Part shown: positions 6,582 through 11,934 of the stretch, piece by piece
Numbering within the stretch: position 1 is the first letter of the stretch
Layout: every line of letters begins with the position of its first letter
DNA from: UBA10002 sp964373775
GTDB taxonomy: Bacteria > Patescibacteriota > Minisyncoccia > Phycocordibacterales > UBA10002
Assembly (NCBI GenBank): GCA_964373775.1
Contig: CAYJWA010000018.1
Location: 1 to 16,717 of the forward strand
Direction of reading: 5' to 3'
Length of the DNA stretch: 16,717 nucleotides
Notes under the pieces: model-generated
Database searches by the model: none
What the model saw: only the letters and a program-made list of their open reading frames with translations
Told to the model about the DNA's origin: nothing
Made by a program: the position numbers and the translations under genes

Positions 6582-6658
6582 CACAAAACCCGCCTCTCCT
6601 AATCGGACGAACAAAATCCCGCTCTTTGCGGGATTTTGTTTTAGTCGGCGGTTTTGTG
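6582..6658. terminator. Nested bidirectional terminator
   Basis: The inner hairpin is a perfect 13-bp stem AACAAAATCCCGC (6610-6622) / 6628-6640 with a TCTTT loop, ending in T-rich sequence. An outer pair CACAAAAC (6582-6589) / GTTTTGTG (6651-6658), extended by CGCC/GGCG, wraps it. It separates the core genes on the left from the minus-strand island genes on the right. Confidence 0.7.
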
Positions 6659-6712
6659 ATGACTTTTTCTTATTCTCCCTTTGAAAGTCTAGATAGTCGT
6701 AGACTAGGAGCG

Positions 6713-6731
6713 CTCCGACGCTGCGTCGGAG
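6713..6731. terminator. CTCCGACG hairpin
   Basis: A perfect 8-bp stem CTCCGACG-ctg-CGTCGGAG, followed on the plus strand by GAGGGATTTTTC. It lies 22 nt beyond the 3' end of the minus-strand Bro-N remnant. It could act as a plus-strand terminator. The rest of 6659-6752 shows no gene. Confidence 0.45.
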
Positions 6732-6752
6732 GAGGGATTTTTCTTCATCTTC

Positions 6753-7181
6753 CTACTTCAACCTCTTATCCTCCCTTTTTTTCAAATAATTCCTCTTCGG
6801 CACCACTGGCCGTCCGAGCCGCTCTTCCAGTTTCTTTCTCGCCCCGCCGGCAATATCCCCGCCCGCCCTAGCATCGCTTCGCAACTTTGGCACACCCTTT
6901 GAGTCCTCAACGCGATGAATCTCTGTGTTCGCGCAATCAGTTTCGTATTTCTTGCCATCTGCGGCCTCCAATTTCAGTTGTCGACAAATTGTCGATAACT
7001 CAATTTTCTCCTCATCTTTTACCCTAGTCTTCATCCTATACCAATAATCATTAGGATTAGTGCTGTCAGTCAGGGCTTCTATGACATCCACAACCGAAAA
7101 CCACCATTCCCCATGGTGCAATATCTTCCTGATGCCTCTCCCTTTGAACAAGGCGATTTTCGTAATCTCTCCGTCAGTCAT
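6753..7181 (-). pseudogene. Bro-N antirepressor-like protein with a large internal deletion
   Basis: The N-terminal part is a Bro-N domain as in phage antirepressors: KIALFKGRGIRKILHHGEWW then FSVVDVIEALTDSTNPNDYW and KLEAADGKKYETDCANTE. The C-terminal end GGDIAGGARKKLEERLGRPV is the usual tail of longer CPR Bro-N proteins. From memory those are about 270-300 residues; here the product is 142 residues from the ATG at 7181 and jumps from CANTE almost directly to the tail. The middle, normally starting GIFRI.QS, is missing. The frame is intact, so a short protein could still be made, but it is probably a decayed remnant. The ATG at 7181 is favoured over 7199 because a -10 box overlaps the latter. 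Confidence 0.7.
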
Positions 7182-7189
7182 GGTTACAA

Positions 7190-7198
7190 ATTGTAGCA
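7190..7198 (-). promoter_or_regulatory. Extended -10 of the Bro-N remnant
   Basis: TGcTACAAT on the minus strand ends 8 nt before the ATG at 7181, predicting a nearly leaderless transcript. No -35 is visible. Confidence 0.5.
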
Positions 7199-7199
7199 T

Positions 7200-7226
7200 A
7201 AAAAACCCCGCACTTTCGTACGGGGT
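7200..7226 (-). terminator. Minus-strand terminator after the nuclease gene
   Basis: AACCCCG / CGGGGTT stem (7220-7226 and 7203-7209 read on the minus strand) followed by a run of T. It lies 65 nt after the nuclease stop and directly before the Bro-N promoter. Confidence 0.65.
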
Positions 7227-7290
7227 TGGAGTTTGTGATGCGCTATTCGGCAGAGCGTTTGGCAGACCTACTGCCGTTCCTGTTTATTTA

Positions 7291-8043
7291 TTAAAAAAGT
7301 TCTTGCTCGATCATTCTCATATATTTATTGACATAGAAGATATCCGGCTCGCGTTTTATGGGTCTCGCCTTAATTTCAAAATCAGGGTTTTGTTTATTAG
7401 TACTATCGAAAACAACAAGACCTATTCCAAGCACGAGACAAAGGGATTCCAACCTGGATATATCGTCCTCTTGAGAACTTTTCGGAACGACGATATACAC
7501 CTTATGACTAAATAAAAGATAAGCGCACGCTTGACCGAAAGCAGTGATTAAACTTTGGGCATCAATCTTTATTTCTGCCGTTACAATCTCGGTTTCGCGC
7601 TTTACAACATCTGTGTCTCTGGATTTATATTTCCCAACCACATCAGGAGTTCCCCATCGTGCCCCAAATCTATTACCACCGAGTACAACTACCTCGGTGC
7701 ATTCTTCAAGTTCAAATTTTAAATAATTCGCAAATCCTTCATAGAAATCTTGTTCATGCAAAACATTCTCTCCTATAGTATTTTGTGAGATAGATAAATT
7801 TTCACCAGAACTTCGAAAGTTGGTATGTTTGTAAAAACCTTTTTTGACCTTATAAATATCTTGCGGATTGCTGATTTCAATTCTCCACATTGCTCCAGTA
7901 ATTGTGTTTTCTTTTTGGTCGGGAAGAATCTCTTTTACTTTTTTAAAAATATCTGTATATCTTAAGCCAGACGGATGGTCTTTGAGGACACCTATCACCG
8001 CCTCTGTAATCTTCTTTGATTTTATATTGGTTTTTTGTGGCAT
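7291..8043 (-). CDS. Putative winged-helix plus PD-(D/E)XK-like nuclease
   Basis: From the ATG at 8043 the product is 250 residues. Residues 10-72 (KKITEAVIGVLKDHPSGLRY, then DIFKKVKEILPDQKENTITG, then IYKVKKGFYKH) look like a HARE-HTH or related winged-helix domain, often fused to restriction enzymes. Residues 98-190 carry a PD-(D/E)XK-like core: TPDVVGKY (Asp134), TAEIKID (Glu157, Lys159) and FGQACAYL (Gln171). No methyltransferase or other defence partner is adjacent. By eye the gene is clearly more AT-rich than its neighbours, suggesting transfer. An upstream start at 8091 is less likely because a -10-like box lies between the two. It could be an orphan restriction-type enzyme; family and target are inferred. 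Confidence 0.65.
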   Translation of the reverse strand: MPQKTNIKSKKITEAVIGVLKDHPSGLRYTDIFKKVKEILPDQKENTITGAMWRIEISNPQDIYKVKKGFYKHTNFRSSGENLSISQNTIGENVLHEQDFYEGFANYLKFELEECTEVVVLGGNRFGARWGTPDVVGKYKSRDTDVVKRETEIVTAEIKIDAQSLITAFGQACAYLLFSHKVYIVVPKSSQEDDISRLESLCLVLGIGLVVFDSTNKQNPDFEIKARPIKREPDIFYVNKYMRMIEQELF

Positions 8044-8056
8044 GATTTTAATGTTC

Positions 8057-8065
8057 AATGTATCA
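8057..8065 (-). promoter_or_regulatory. Extended -10 of the nuclease gene
   Basis: TGaTACATT on the minus strand ends 13 nt before the ATG at 8043. A very short leader is predicted. No -35 is visible. Confidence 0.4.
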
Positions 8066-8219
8066 CATTTCTTCAATACCGCCAACACCACGACGCGAGA
8101 AACTGGGTGTGATTATTGAAAGCGCGGAAATCGCGGACGCCATGAAAAAAATCTACGAGCTCGCATGGGCGGAAGCAAAACGGAAAGACGCAGAACTGCG
8201 CCGACCGCCCGCGGACTGA
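8058..8219 (+). pseudogene. 3' gene fragment, copy 1 (TrmB/PLD-like regulator C-terminus?)
   Basis: From an ATG at 8058 the frame gives 53 residues. The last 40 or so (REKLGVIIESAEIADAMKKI, then YELAWAEAKRKDAELRRPPAD) match the fragment at 10820-10948 almost exactly in protein, while the DNA differs mostly at third codon positions. It reads like the C-terminus of a larger protein whose 5' part is missing. The pattern 'IIES.EIA..M..I.ELAW' recalls TrmB-type regulators with a PLD-like effector domain, but this is from memory. It overlaps the promoter and start side of the divergent nuclease gene. Confidence 0.5.
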
Positions 8220-8261
8220 TGCAGATAGTATAAGAAGACTGACGCAGATAGTGTGAGAAGA
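8216..8261. repeat. 23-nt tandem repeat, two units
   Basis: CTGATGCAGATAGTATAAGA.. (8216-8238) is followed directly by CTGACGCAGATAGTGTGAGA.. (8239-8261), with 20 of 23 bases identical. It begins in the last codons of fragment copy 1. The remaining sequence to 8339 holds no gene. Confidence 0.75.
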
Positions 8262-8339
8262 ACAAGTGTGTATTTAGTGAGACGATCGCAGCTTAAATAC
8301 GCAGGTCAATCGGGAGAGAACCTGCTTGAGAAGCGGTGG

Positions 8340-8606
8340 CTACTCCCGTTCAGTGGTCGCGCGCTCAAGATGTAACTCCTTCTCCGCCTCCGCGAGCGCG
8401 GCCTCGGGGTCTTTCTCATAGAGCACGAGGAGTTCCGGCCGCCGCTTCGCCAGCTCGTGAAATTGGGGAGAGAGAACCTGAGAGACCCAATTTTCCATCT
8501 CTTTTTTCGACCAACCGACACAGTGCCGTTTGGTAAGCGCAATCTGTATCATGTTTCGCGCGCGAATATGCGCCGACTCGCTCCCTTTTTCCATTTCTAC
8601 CCCCAT
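8340..8606 (-). CDS. Small charged hypothetical protein
   Basis: An 88-residue product rich in Glu, Lys and Arg, predicted mostly helical, with a central MIQIALTKRHCVGWSKKEME region and an acidic tail (EKDPEAALAEAEKEL). I do not recognise a family. Codon use has the GC-rich third positions of the neighbours, unlike the competing frames, which supports it being real. The 231-bp insertion element sits immediately upstream: the A of the ATG (8606) is the last base, read on the minus strand, of the 8-bp target duplication. If the element is removed in silico, the frame extends six codons upstream to an ATG at 8863 (MEQNKT-M...), so this gene may have lost its native start and promoter. Confidence 0.6.
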   Translation of the reverse strand: MGVEMEKGSESAHIRARNMIQIALTKRHCVGWSKKEMENWVSQVLSPQFHELAKRRPELLVLYEKDPEAALAEAEKELHLERATTERE

Positions 8607-8613
8607 TGTTTTA
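8606..8613. repeat. Target-site duplication, left copy
   Basis: TTGTTTTA directly abuts the left inverted repeat of the element at 8614 and is identical to 8845-8852. Eight bases is the size made by IS1595-family elements. Confidence 0.9.
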
Positions 8614-8844
8614 GGTAATCAGTAATCATTTCGGACTAAACTTGAGGACTTCTGGAGTTACGCCAAGCACTGGCTGTACCAGTATTGCGGAGTGCATAAA
8701 AGTTTCTTTCATTTGTACCTTGGTGAGATTTCGTACCGCTTCAACAACCGCGAAGAAGATATTTTACCCTTACTTGAAGCCATGATGAAGAAAAACAAAA
8801 AGTCAGAAATATGAGAAATTAGTCCGAATTGTTTACTAATTACC
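8614..8844 (+). mobile_element. 231-bp IS1595/ISXO2-type deletion derivative (MITE)
   Basis: The ends are 26-bp inverted repeats: 8614-8639 (GGTAATCAGTAATCATTTCG...) and the reverse complement of 8819-8844, identical at 23 of 26 positions. They start with GG as in IS1595 elements. A perfect 8-bp duplication TTGTTTTA flanks it (8606-8613, 8845-8852). The interior keeps only the 3' end of a transposase gene. The clean duplication shows a genuine insertion; loss of most of the transposase means it would need a transposase in trans. Confidence 0.9.
8632..8814 (+). pseudogene. ISXO2-like transposase, C-terminal remnant
   Basis: The frame (CGG at 8632 to TGA at 8812-8814) reads LEDFWSYAKHWLYQYCGVHK, then SFFHLYLGEISYRFNNREED. 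This is the C-terminal DDE-domain block of ISXO2/IS1595 transposases (family pattern: ENFWS..K..L....GV....F..YL.E...RFN.R). The Glu in LEDFWS falls at the last catalytic position by that pattern. Everything upstream, including the two Asp residues, is absent and there is no start codon, so it is not functional. Confidence 0.85.
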
Positions 8845-8852
8845 TTGTTTTA
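8845..8852. repeat. Target-site duplication, right copy
   Basis: TTGTTTTA, identical to 8606-8613, directly follows the right inverted repeat ending at 8844. Confidence 0.9.
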
Positions 8853-8870
8853 TTTTGTTCCATACTCAGA

Positions 8871-8895
8871 TGCGAGCGGCGAGAATCGAACTCGC
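8871..8895 (-). tRNA. tRNA-like 3' half (T arm plus acceptor strand), probable remnant
   Basis: On the minus strand 8895-8871 gives a perfect T arm (GCGAG-TTCGATT-CTCGC) followed by an acceptor 3' strand CGCTCGC and discriminator A. The matching 5' acceptor strand GCGAGCG is not found upstream, and no anticodon arm is convincing. It looks like a tRNA fragment or pseudogene, the sort of sequence left at an integration site. An unusual intact tRNA is not excluded. Confidence 0.4.
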
Positions 8896-8910
8896 GTTTA
8901 CTGCTTGTCC

Positions 8911-8948
8911 CGTAACATACAGAACATAAAGCGTGATGATATGTTACG
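8911..8948. repeat. 9-bp perfect hairpin between the tRNA-like sequences
   Basis: CGTAACATA (8911-8919) pairs with TATGTTACG (8940-8948) around a 20-nt loop, with outer TTGTC/GACAA arms that would lengthen the stem imperfectly. No T-tract lies on either side. Role unknown. Confidence 0.5.
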
Positions 8949-8985
8949 AGGCTCCCGTGACAAAAAGCGACTAATTTGTTGCCGA

Positions 8986-9056
8986 TGCGGGATACCGGAA
9001 TCGAACCGGTGCGTCGAACTTGGAAGGTTCGCGTTCTACCATTAAACCAATCCCGC
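8986..9056 (-). tRNA. tRNA-Gly(TCC)
   Basis: The 71-nt minus-strand sequence folds as a full cloverleaf: acceptor GCGGGAT/ATCCCGC, D arm GTT-TAATGGTAG-AAC, anticodon arm CGAAC-CTTCCAA-GTTCG with anticodon TCC, T arm ACCGG-TTCGATT-CCGGT and discriminator A. No CCA is encoded. A minus-strand TATATA (9070-9075) lies 13 nt upstream as a possible -10. Confidence 0.93.
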
Positions 9057-9129
9057 GCCTGTCACTCCGTATATAGCGAAGGGGGATTGATGCGAATCGT
9101 AGCAAAAAAAATACGCGCAGGCAATTTTT

Positions 9130-9138
9130 TGATATACT
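9130..9138 (+). promoter_or_regulatory. Extended -10 of the protease gene
   Basis: TGaTATACT follows a T-run and ends 7 nt before the ATG at 9146. The predicted transcript starts at or next to the start codon. No -35 is apparent. Confidence 0.6.
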
Positions 9139-9145
9139 CCGAGTC

Positions 9146-10366
9146 ATGTTTTCAATCCTAAAACTTATTGCGCATCTCCTCGGCGCTCTCGCGCTGCTTT
9201 TTATCATTGCTCCGATAGACAAACAGCCGGAACCCGTACCGAGCAAAACATTGCTGTCCGATACCTCCCCGCCGCTCGCCGCAACAGAAGGCGAAACCGT
9301 AGAAAGACCCACGGCAACCAGTTCGGAAAAGACGGAAGAAAGACCGGAGCCGCTTCAGAAAGTCGCGGCACCGGAAACAAAACCGTTTGTCCCTGTCTCC
9401 GTTTCGGCATCTCAACTGACAACTAATCCCGCTCCCCCGCTCCTCCCGCCGGCAGAAATCGCACCAACCACAACGCCCATTGCTCCAATAGAAAAACCAT
9501 CTGTCTCCTTTACCGAGATCAACCAGAAAACCCGCGCCGCGCTCGTGAATGTCTTGTGCACCACGCTCCGGAGCGGCTCGTTTGAGCCGCTCTCCGGCAG
9601 CGGCATTATTATTGACCCGCGCGGCGTCATCCTCACCAATGCGCATGTTGCGGAATATTTCCTGCTCAAGGACTACCTCGTGTCTGATTTTGTGCAGTGC
9701 ATCCTCCGTACCGGCGAGCCGGCGCGCAACCGCTACAAGGCGCGGCTCCTCTACCTCTCGCCTCTCTGGATTCAGGCGAATTACAAAAAAATCCGGCTCG
9801 CGGAAGCAACCGGCACCGGCGAGCATGACTTTGCGTTTCTCCTCATTACGGAGAGCGTCAATCCCGAGGCGCTCCCGCTCCCCGCAAAGTTCCCGTCGCT
9901 TGAGATGGACTTCACGGATGAAACGGTTCGCAGAAAGAACCAGGTCGTCGCGGCAGGGTATCCGGCAGGACTCCTTGGCGGCATCAACATTCAGAAGGAC
10001 CTCTATCCTTCTTCATCAGTCGTTACCGTGGAAGAAGTGTACACTTTCCGCGAGAAGAGTCCGGATATCTTCTCGCTCGGCGGCTCTGTCCTCGCGCAAG
10101 CAGGCGCGTCCGGCGGTGCTGTCGTAAGCAACGCCGGCAAACTCATCGGACTTATGGTTACCGCTTCCAGCGGCGCAACCACTGGCGACCGGAAATTGAA
10201 CGCCATAACGCCGAGCCATATTGCGCGCAGTTTCAAAAGAGATACCGGATTTACGCTGGAGGATTTTTTTGCGAGCGACCTCGCCGAGACCGCGAACAGT
10301 TTCAACCAAAATGTCGCGCCCGCGCTCACCAAGCTCCTGGAGGACGAAATCAACCGCCGCCCGTAG
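9146..10366 (+). CDS. Membrane-anchored trypsin-like serine protease
   Basis: The 406-residue protein begins with a hydrophobic anchor or signal (about 4-22, ILKLIAHLLGALALLFIIA). A low-complexity linker rich in Pro, Thr, Glu and Ala follows (about 26-120). The peptidase domain is at about 122-365. The trypsin-like triad is visible: His167 in ILTNAHVAE, Asp228 in GEHDFAFL, and Ser322 in QAGASGGAVVSN (the usual GNSGGP reads GASGGA). SGSGIIIDPRG before the His is typical of HtrA/S1C-like enzymes, but no PDZ domain follows; the C-terminus is a short helical tail. It probably acts outside the cytoplasm, tethered by the linker. Substrate unknown. Confidence 0.88.
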   Translation: MFSILKLIAHLLGALALLFIIAPIDKQPEPVPSKTLLSDTSPPLAATEGETVERPTATSSEKTEERPEPLQKVAAPETKPFVPVSVSASQLTTNPAPPLLPPAEIAPTTTPIAPIEKPSVSFTEINQKTRAALVNVLCTTLRSGSFEPLSGSGIIIDPRGVILTNAHVAEYFLLKDYLVSDFVQCILRTGEPARNRYKARLLYLSPLWIQANYKKIRLAEATGTGEHDFAFLLITESVNPEALPLPAKFPSLEMDFTDETVRRKNQVVAAGYPAGLLGGINIQKDLYPSSSVVTVEEVYTFREKSPDIFSLGGSVLAQAGASGGAVVSNAGKLIGLMVTASSGATTGDRKLNAITPSHIARSFKRDTGFTLEDFFASDLAETANSFNQNVAPALTKLLEDEINRRP

Positions 10367-10692
10367 TAGTGTAATTTCCCCATTTTCTCCGCCTTTATTT
10401 CCCCTTTATCTGCCTGCCCGTCCGTAATTCACCGCAGCGAACGGGAGAGGAAGAACATTGGTATGTTGTAGAACCGGACATTGTGGATGCGTGAAGCAGA
10501 AGACCGCAGTATATCGCGCAGAGACACTGGAACACTGCGCATGTCTTGCGAGTCATCTATACAGCGAGCGCGGAAGAAAGTAAAAATTGAGAGCGGCACC
10601 GCATGGCGCCTGCCTGCCGAAGCCTCGGCGTAGGCAGGTTAGACCCTGCGGGCCGCCAAGAATGACCCTACGCGGAGCGCAAGGTGTCCCCC
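10367..10692. other. Repeat-bearing spacer, no convincing gene
   Basis: The main structure is a hairpin at 10609-10638 (CCTGCCTGCCGA / TCGGCGTAGGCAGG around AGCC, 2-nt bulge), of the same kind as the one embedded in the mutY gene at 12386-12414. At 10441-10494 a short frame ends EEEHWYVVEPDIVDA and stop, possibly the tail of a lost gene. ACATTGGTATGTTGTA (10455-10470) loosely resembles the tig/HU repeat. Confidence 0.5.
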
Positions 10693-10811
10693 ATTCGTGT
10701 GCACCTTCCTAAAATTCGTGTGCACCATTCGTCAAGTGTATCTACCGCTTTTGGTATTCGTGTGCACCATTCGTCAAGTGTATCTACCGCTATTCGTTAA
10801 ACGTATCTACT
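10693..10811. repeat. 42-nt-period tandem repeat
   Basis: A 36-nt sequence starting ATTCGTGTGCACCATTCGTC occurs at 10714-10749 and again, identical, at 10756-10791, giving a 42-nt period. A partial unit precedes (10693-10705) and a diverged ATTCGTTAAACGTATCTAC follows (10792-10810). The period is 14 codons, so a plus-strand frame from 10697 repeats FVCTIRQVYLPL and continues into the gene fragment at 10820. Confidence 0.8.
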
Positions 10812-10819
10812 ATAAAGTG

Positions 10820-10948
10820 ATGATTGCGTCGTGGCGCGAGAAGCTGGGCGTGATTATTGAAAGCGCCGAAATTGCCGATGCGATGAAAAAAATCTACGAA
10901 CTCGCGTGGGCCGAGGCGAAGCGGCACGATGTGGCATTACGAAAGTAG
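10820..10948 (+). pseudogene. 3' gene fragment, copy 2
   Basis: From the ATG at 10820 the frame gives 42 residues: MIASWREKLGVIIESAEIAD, then AMKKIYELAWAEAKRHDVAL, then RK. It is nearly identical in protein to the fragment at 8094-8219. Most DNA differences are synonymous, so the two copies diverged while still coding and were truncated later. The frame is open upstream through the tandem repeat to 10697, making a possible 83-residue chimera. The parent family is uncertain (see copy 1). Confidence 0.5.
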
Positions 10949-10974
10949 CATATAGATACGATCGTAGATATAAA

Positions 10975-11235
10975 CTACCGGTACAAGTTGCCGTGCGTGT
11001 CTATGTCTAGGAAAATAACGGCGTTGGGGTCTAGAAATTCGTAGAGCGCGCGCCAGTCGCCGGTGATATTGATGCTCCACTGCCCGCGCCGCTCGCCGTG
11101 GAGCGCGTGATGTCCGAGTAGCGGGTGAAATGGATTATCCTCAAAGAGGCGCAGACGAGCATCAAAGTGTTCCCGAACTTTTTTAGGGATTTTCCGGTAG
11201 CGCTTCTTGAAGACCCGATGGAACTCTATGCGCAT
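10975..11235 (-). CDS. RelE/YafQ-type toxin
   Basis: Taken from the ATG at 11235 (MRIEFHRVFKKRYRKIPKKV) the product is 86 residues, the usual size for RelE-superfamily ribosome-dependent mRNA endonucleases. Family marks are the basic N-terminal helices, NPFHPLLGHHALHG (about 45-58), GQWSINITGDWRALYEF and the C-terminal DIDTHGNLYR. An upstream start at 11277 lies within the antitoxin gene and is not needed. The ATG follows the antitoxin TGA by 2 nt (TGAatATG), implying translational coupling. YafQ-like is the nearest recognisable group; exact cleavage activity unknown. Confidence 0.85.
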   Translation of the reverse strand: MRIEFHRVFKKRYRKIPKKVREHFDARLRLFEDNPFHPLLGHHALHGERRGQWSINITGDWRALYEFLDPNAVIFLDIDTHGNLYR

Positions 11236-11237
11236 AT

Positions 11238-11540
11238 TCAATGCTGGTGCAAGTACTGGAGCGCATCTTCCGCGCACACAAAAGTCGGAGAAATGTTCCG
11301 CCTCGCCAAAATGTCTTTATGAATCCGCGCGAGGCGGCGCTTGACCGACGGCTTGAGTTCGCCTTCCGGGGTTCCAAGCGGAAGCGAATCACGGAGCGAA
11401 AACCGCACCTCGCGCGTGCGGATAAACTCGCGCAGGTAGTTGTTGATAACGAGCGAAAGCGGTATCCCAAGCCGCTTCGCCGTCTTTTGCGCCTCTACTT
11501 TCACCGTGCGGTCTGCTTTTATGTTAATCATGGTTTTCAT
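11238..11540 (-). CDS. RelB/DinJ-type antitoxin
   Basis: From the ATG at 11540 (MKTMINIKADRTVKVEAQKT) the product is 100 residues. The N-terminal ribbon-helix-helix domain (MINIKADRTVKVEAQKTAKR, then LGIPLSLVINNYLREFI) is typical of RelB/DinJ antitoxins. It binds its own operator as a dimer, and the extended C-terminal half wraps the toxin. Length is slightly above the usual 80-95. It is the first gene of the pair, with a strong promoter directly upstream, as expected for autoregulation. A later in-frame ATG at 11531 is an alternative start. Confidence 0.85.
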   Translation of the reverse strand: MKTMINIKADRTVKVEAQKTAKRLGIPLSLVINNYLREFIRTREVRFSLRDSLPLGTPEGELKPSVKRRLARIHKDILARRNISPTFVCAEDALQYLHQH

Positions 11541-11548
11541 ATATCCCA

Positions 11549-11576
11549 AGTATATACAATGGATATGCGGTGTCAA
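11549..11576 (-). promoter_or_regulatory. Promoter of the relB/relE pair
   Basis: On the minus strand a perfect TTGACA (11576-11571), a 16-nt spacer and TATACT (11554-11549). Eight bases separate it from the ATG at 11540, so the mRNA should be leaderless. It overlaps the stop of the RNHCP gene. Confidence 0.8.
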
Positions 11577-11872
11577 GTGTGCGGGGAGGATAGTTTGATT
11601 ATTTCTTCGTAGTTATCATTTTTGTTTGCCGTCTGTCGCCGCGAGAAGCCACAGAGGATACAGCGGTGCGTGAGCGTGTGCTCACTGCCTTTCGTTTCCA
11701 CGCCGACGGGTTTCATAGGCCCGCCGCACGGCTCGGCGCGGTCGCCGGGGTTCACATCTACATGCTTGCTCCAGAGGCACTCGGGGCAGTGGTTTGTGTA
11801 CCCATTGCCCGCTACCTTCGCCCAACAATTCTCACACGCAAAATCTTCGGTTGTCCTCACAAATCTTTTCAT
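11573..11872 (-). CDS. RNHCP-type Cys-rich protein
   Basis: A 99-residue protein with four CxxC-type knuckle elements: CENC (about 14-17), NHCPEC (27-32), PCGG (49-52) and HRCILCG (69-75). The segment GYTNHCPECLWSKHVD fits the RNHCP domain family, named after its RNHCP motif (here TNHCP). The Cys pairs suggest zinc binding. Molecular role is not established. It lies downstream of mutY on the same strand with a 62-nt gap containing a 32-bp palindrome, and its stop overlaps the next operon's promoter. Confidence 0.8.
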   Translation of the reverse strand: MKRFVRTTEDFACENCWAKVAGNGYTNHCPECLWSKHVDVNPGDRAEPCGGPMKPVGVETKGSEHTLTHRCILCGFSRRQTANKNDNYEEIIKLSSPHT

Positions 11873-11897
11873 TGCTGAATCTGAAAATACTCTTGCT

Positions 11898-11929
11898 ATA
11901 TTCCTACATTCCTAGGAATGTAGGAATAT
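11898..11929. repeat. 32-bp perfect palindrome, copy 1
   Basis: A perfect palindrome centred on CCTAGG (half site ATATTCCTACATTCCT). It lies 6 bp beyond the mutY stop codon, between mutY and the RNHCP gene. The inner 28 bp and right flank recur at 12239-12270 inside mutY. Confidence 0.9.
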
Positions 11930-11934
11930 CGCGC

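Noticed and set aside
6491..6871. Plus-strand 126-codon frame after the HU gene
   Set aside because: It crosses three hairpins and the nested terminator and is antisense to the end of the Bro-N remnant; the translation is low-complexity and unlike any family.
7816..7828. TTGGTATGTTTG inside the nuclease gene, similar to the promoter repeat
   Set aside because: It is coding sequence on the other strand, lacks the ATTCGTATA left part and has no start codon at the right distance.
8845..9045. Plus-strand 66-codon frame
   Set aside because: It reads through the tRNA-like half and the tRNA-Gly gene (SGENRTR-type artefact).
10441..10494. Short frame ending EEEHWYVVEPDIVDA as a gene tail
   Set aside because: Only 18 codons look protein-like and no parent family is recognised; kept as a comment on the spacer rather than a feature.
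10693..10811. CRISPR-like array
   Set aside because: Only two full units with 6-nt gaps, no unique spacers and no cas genes.
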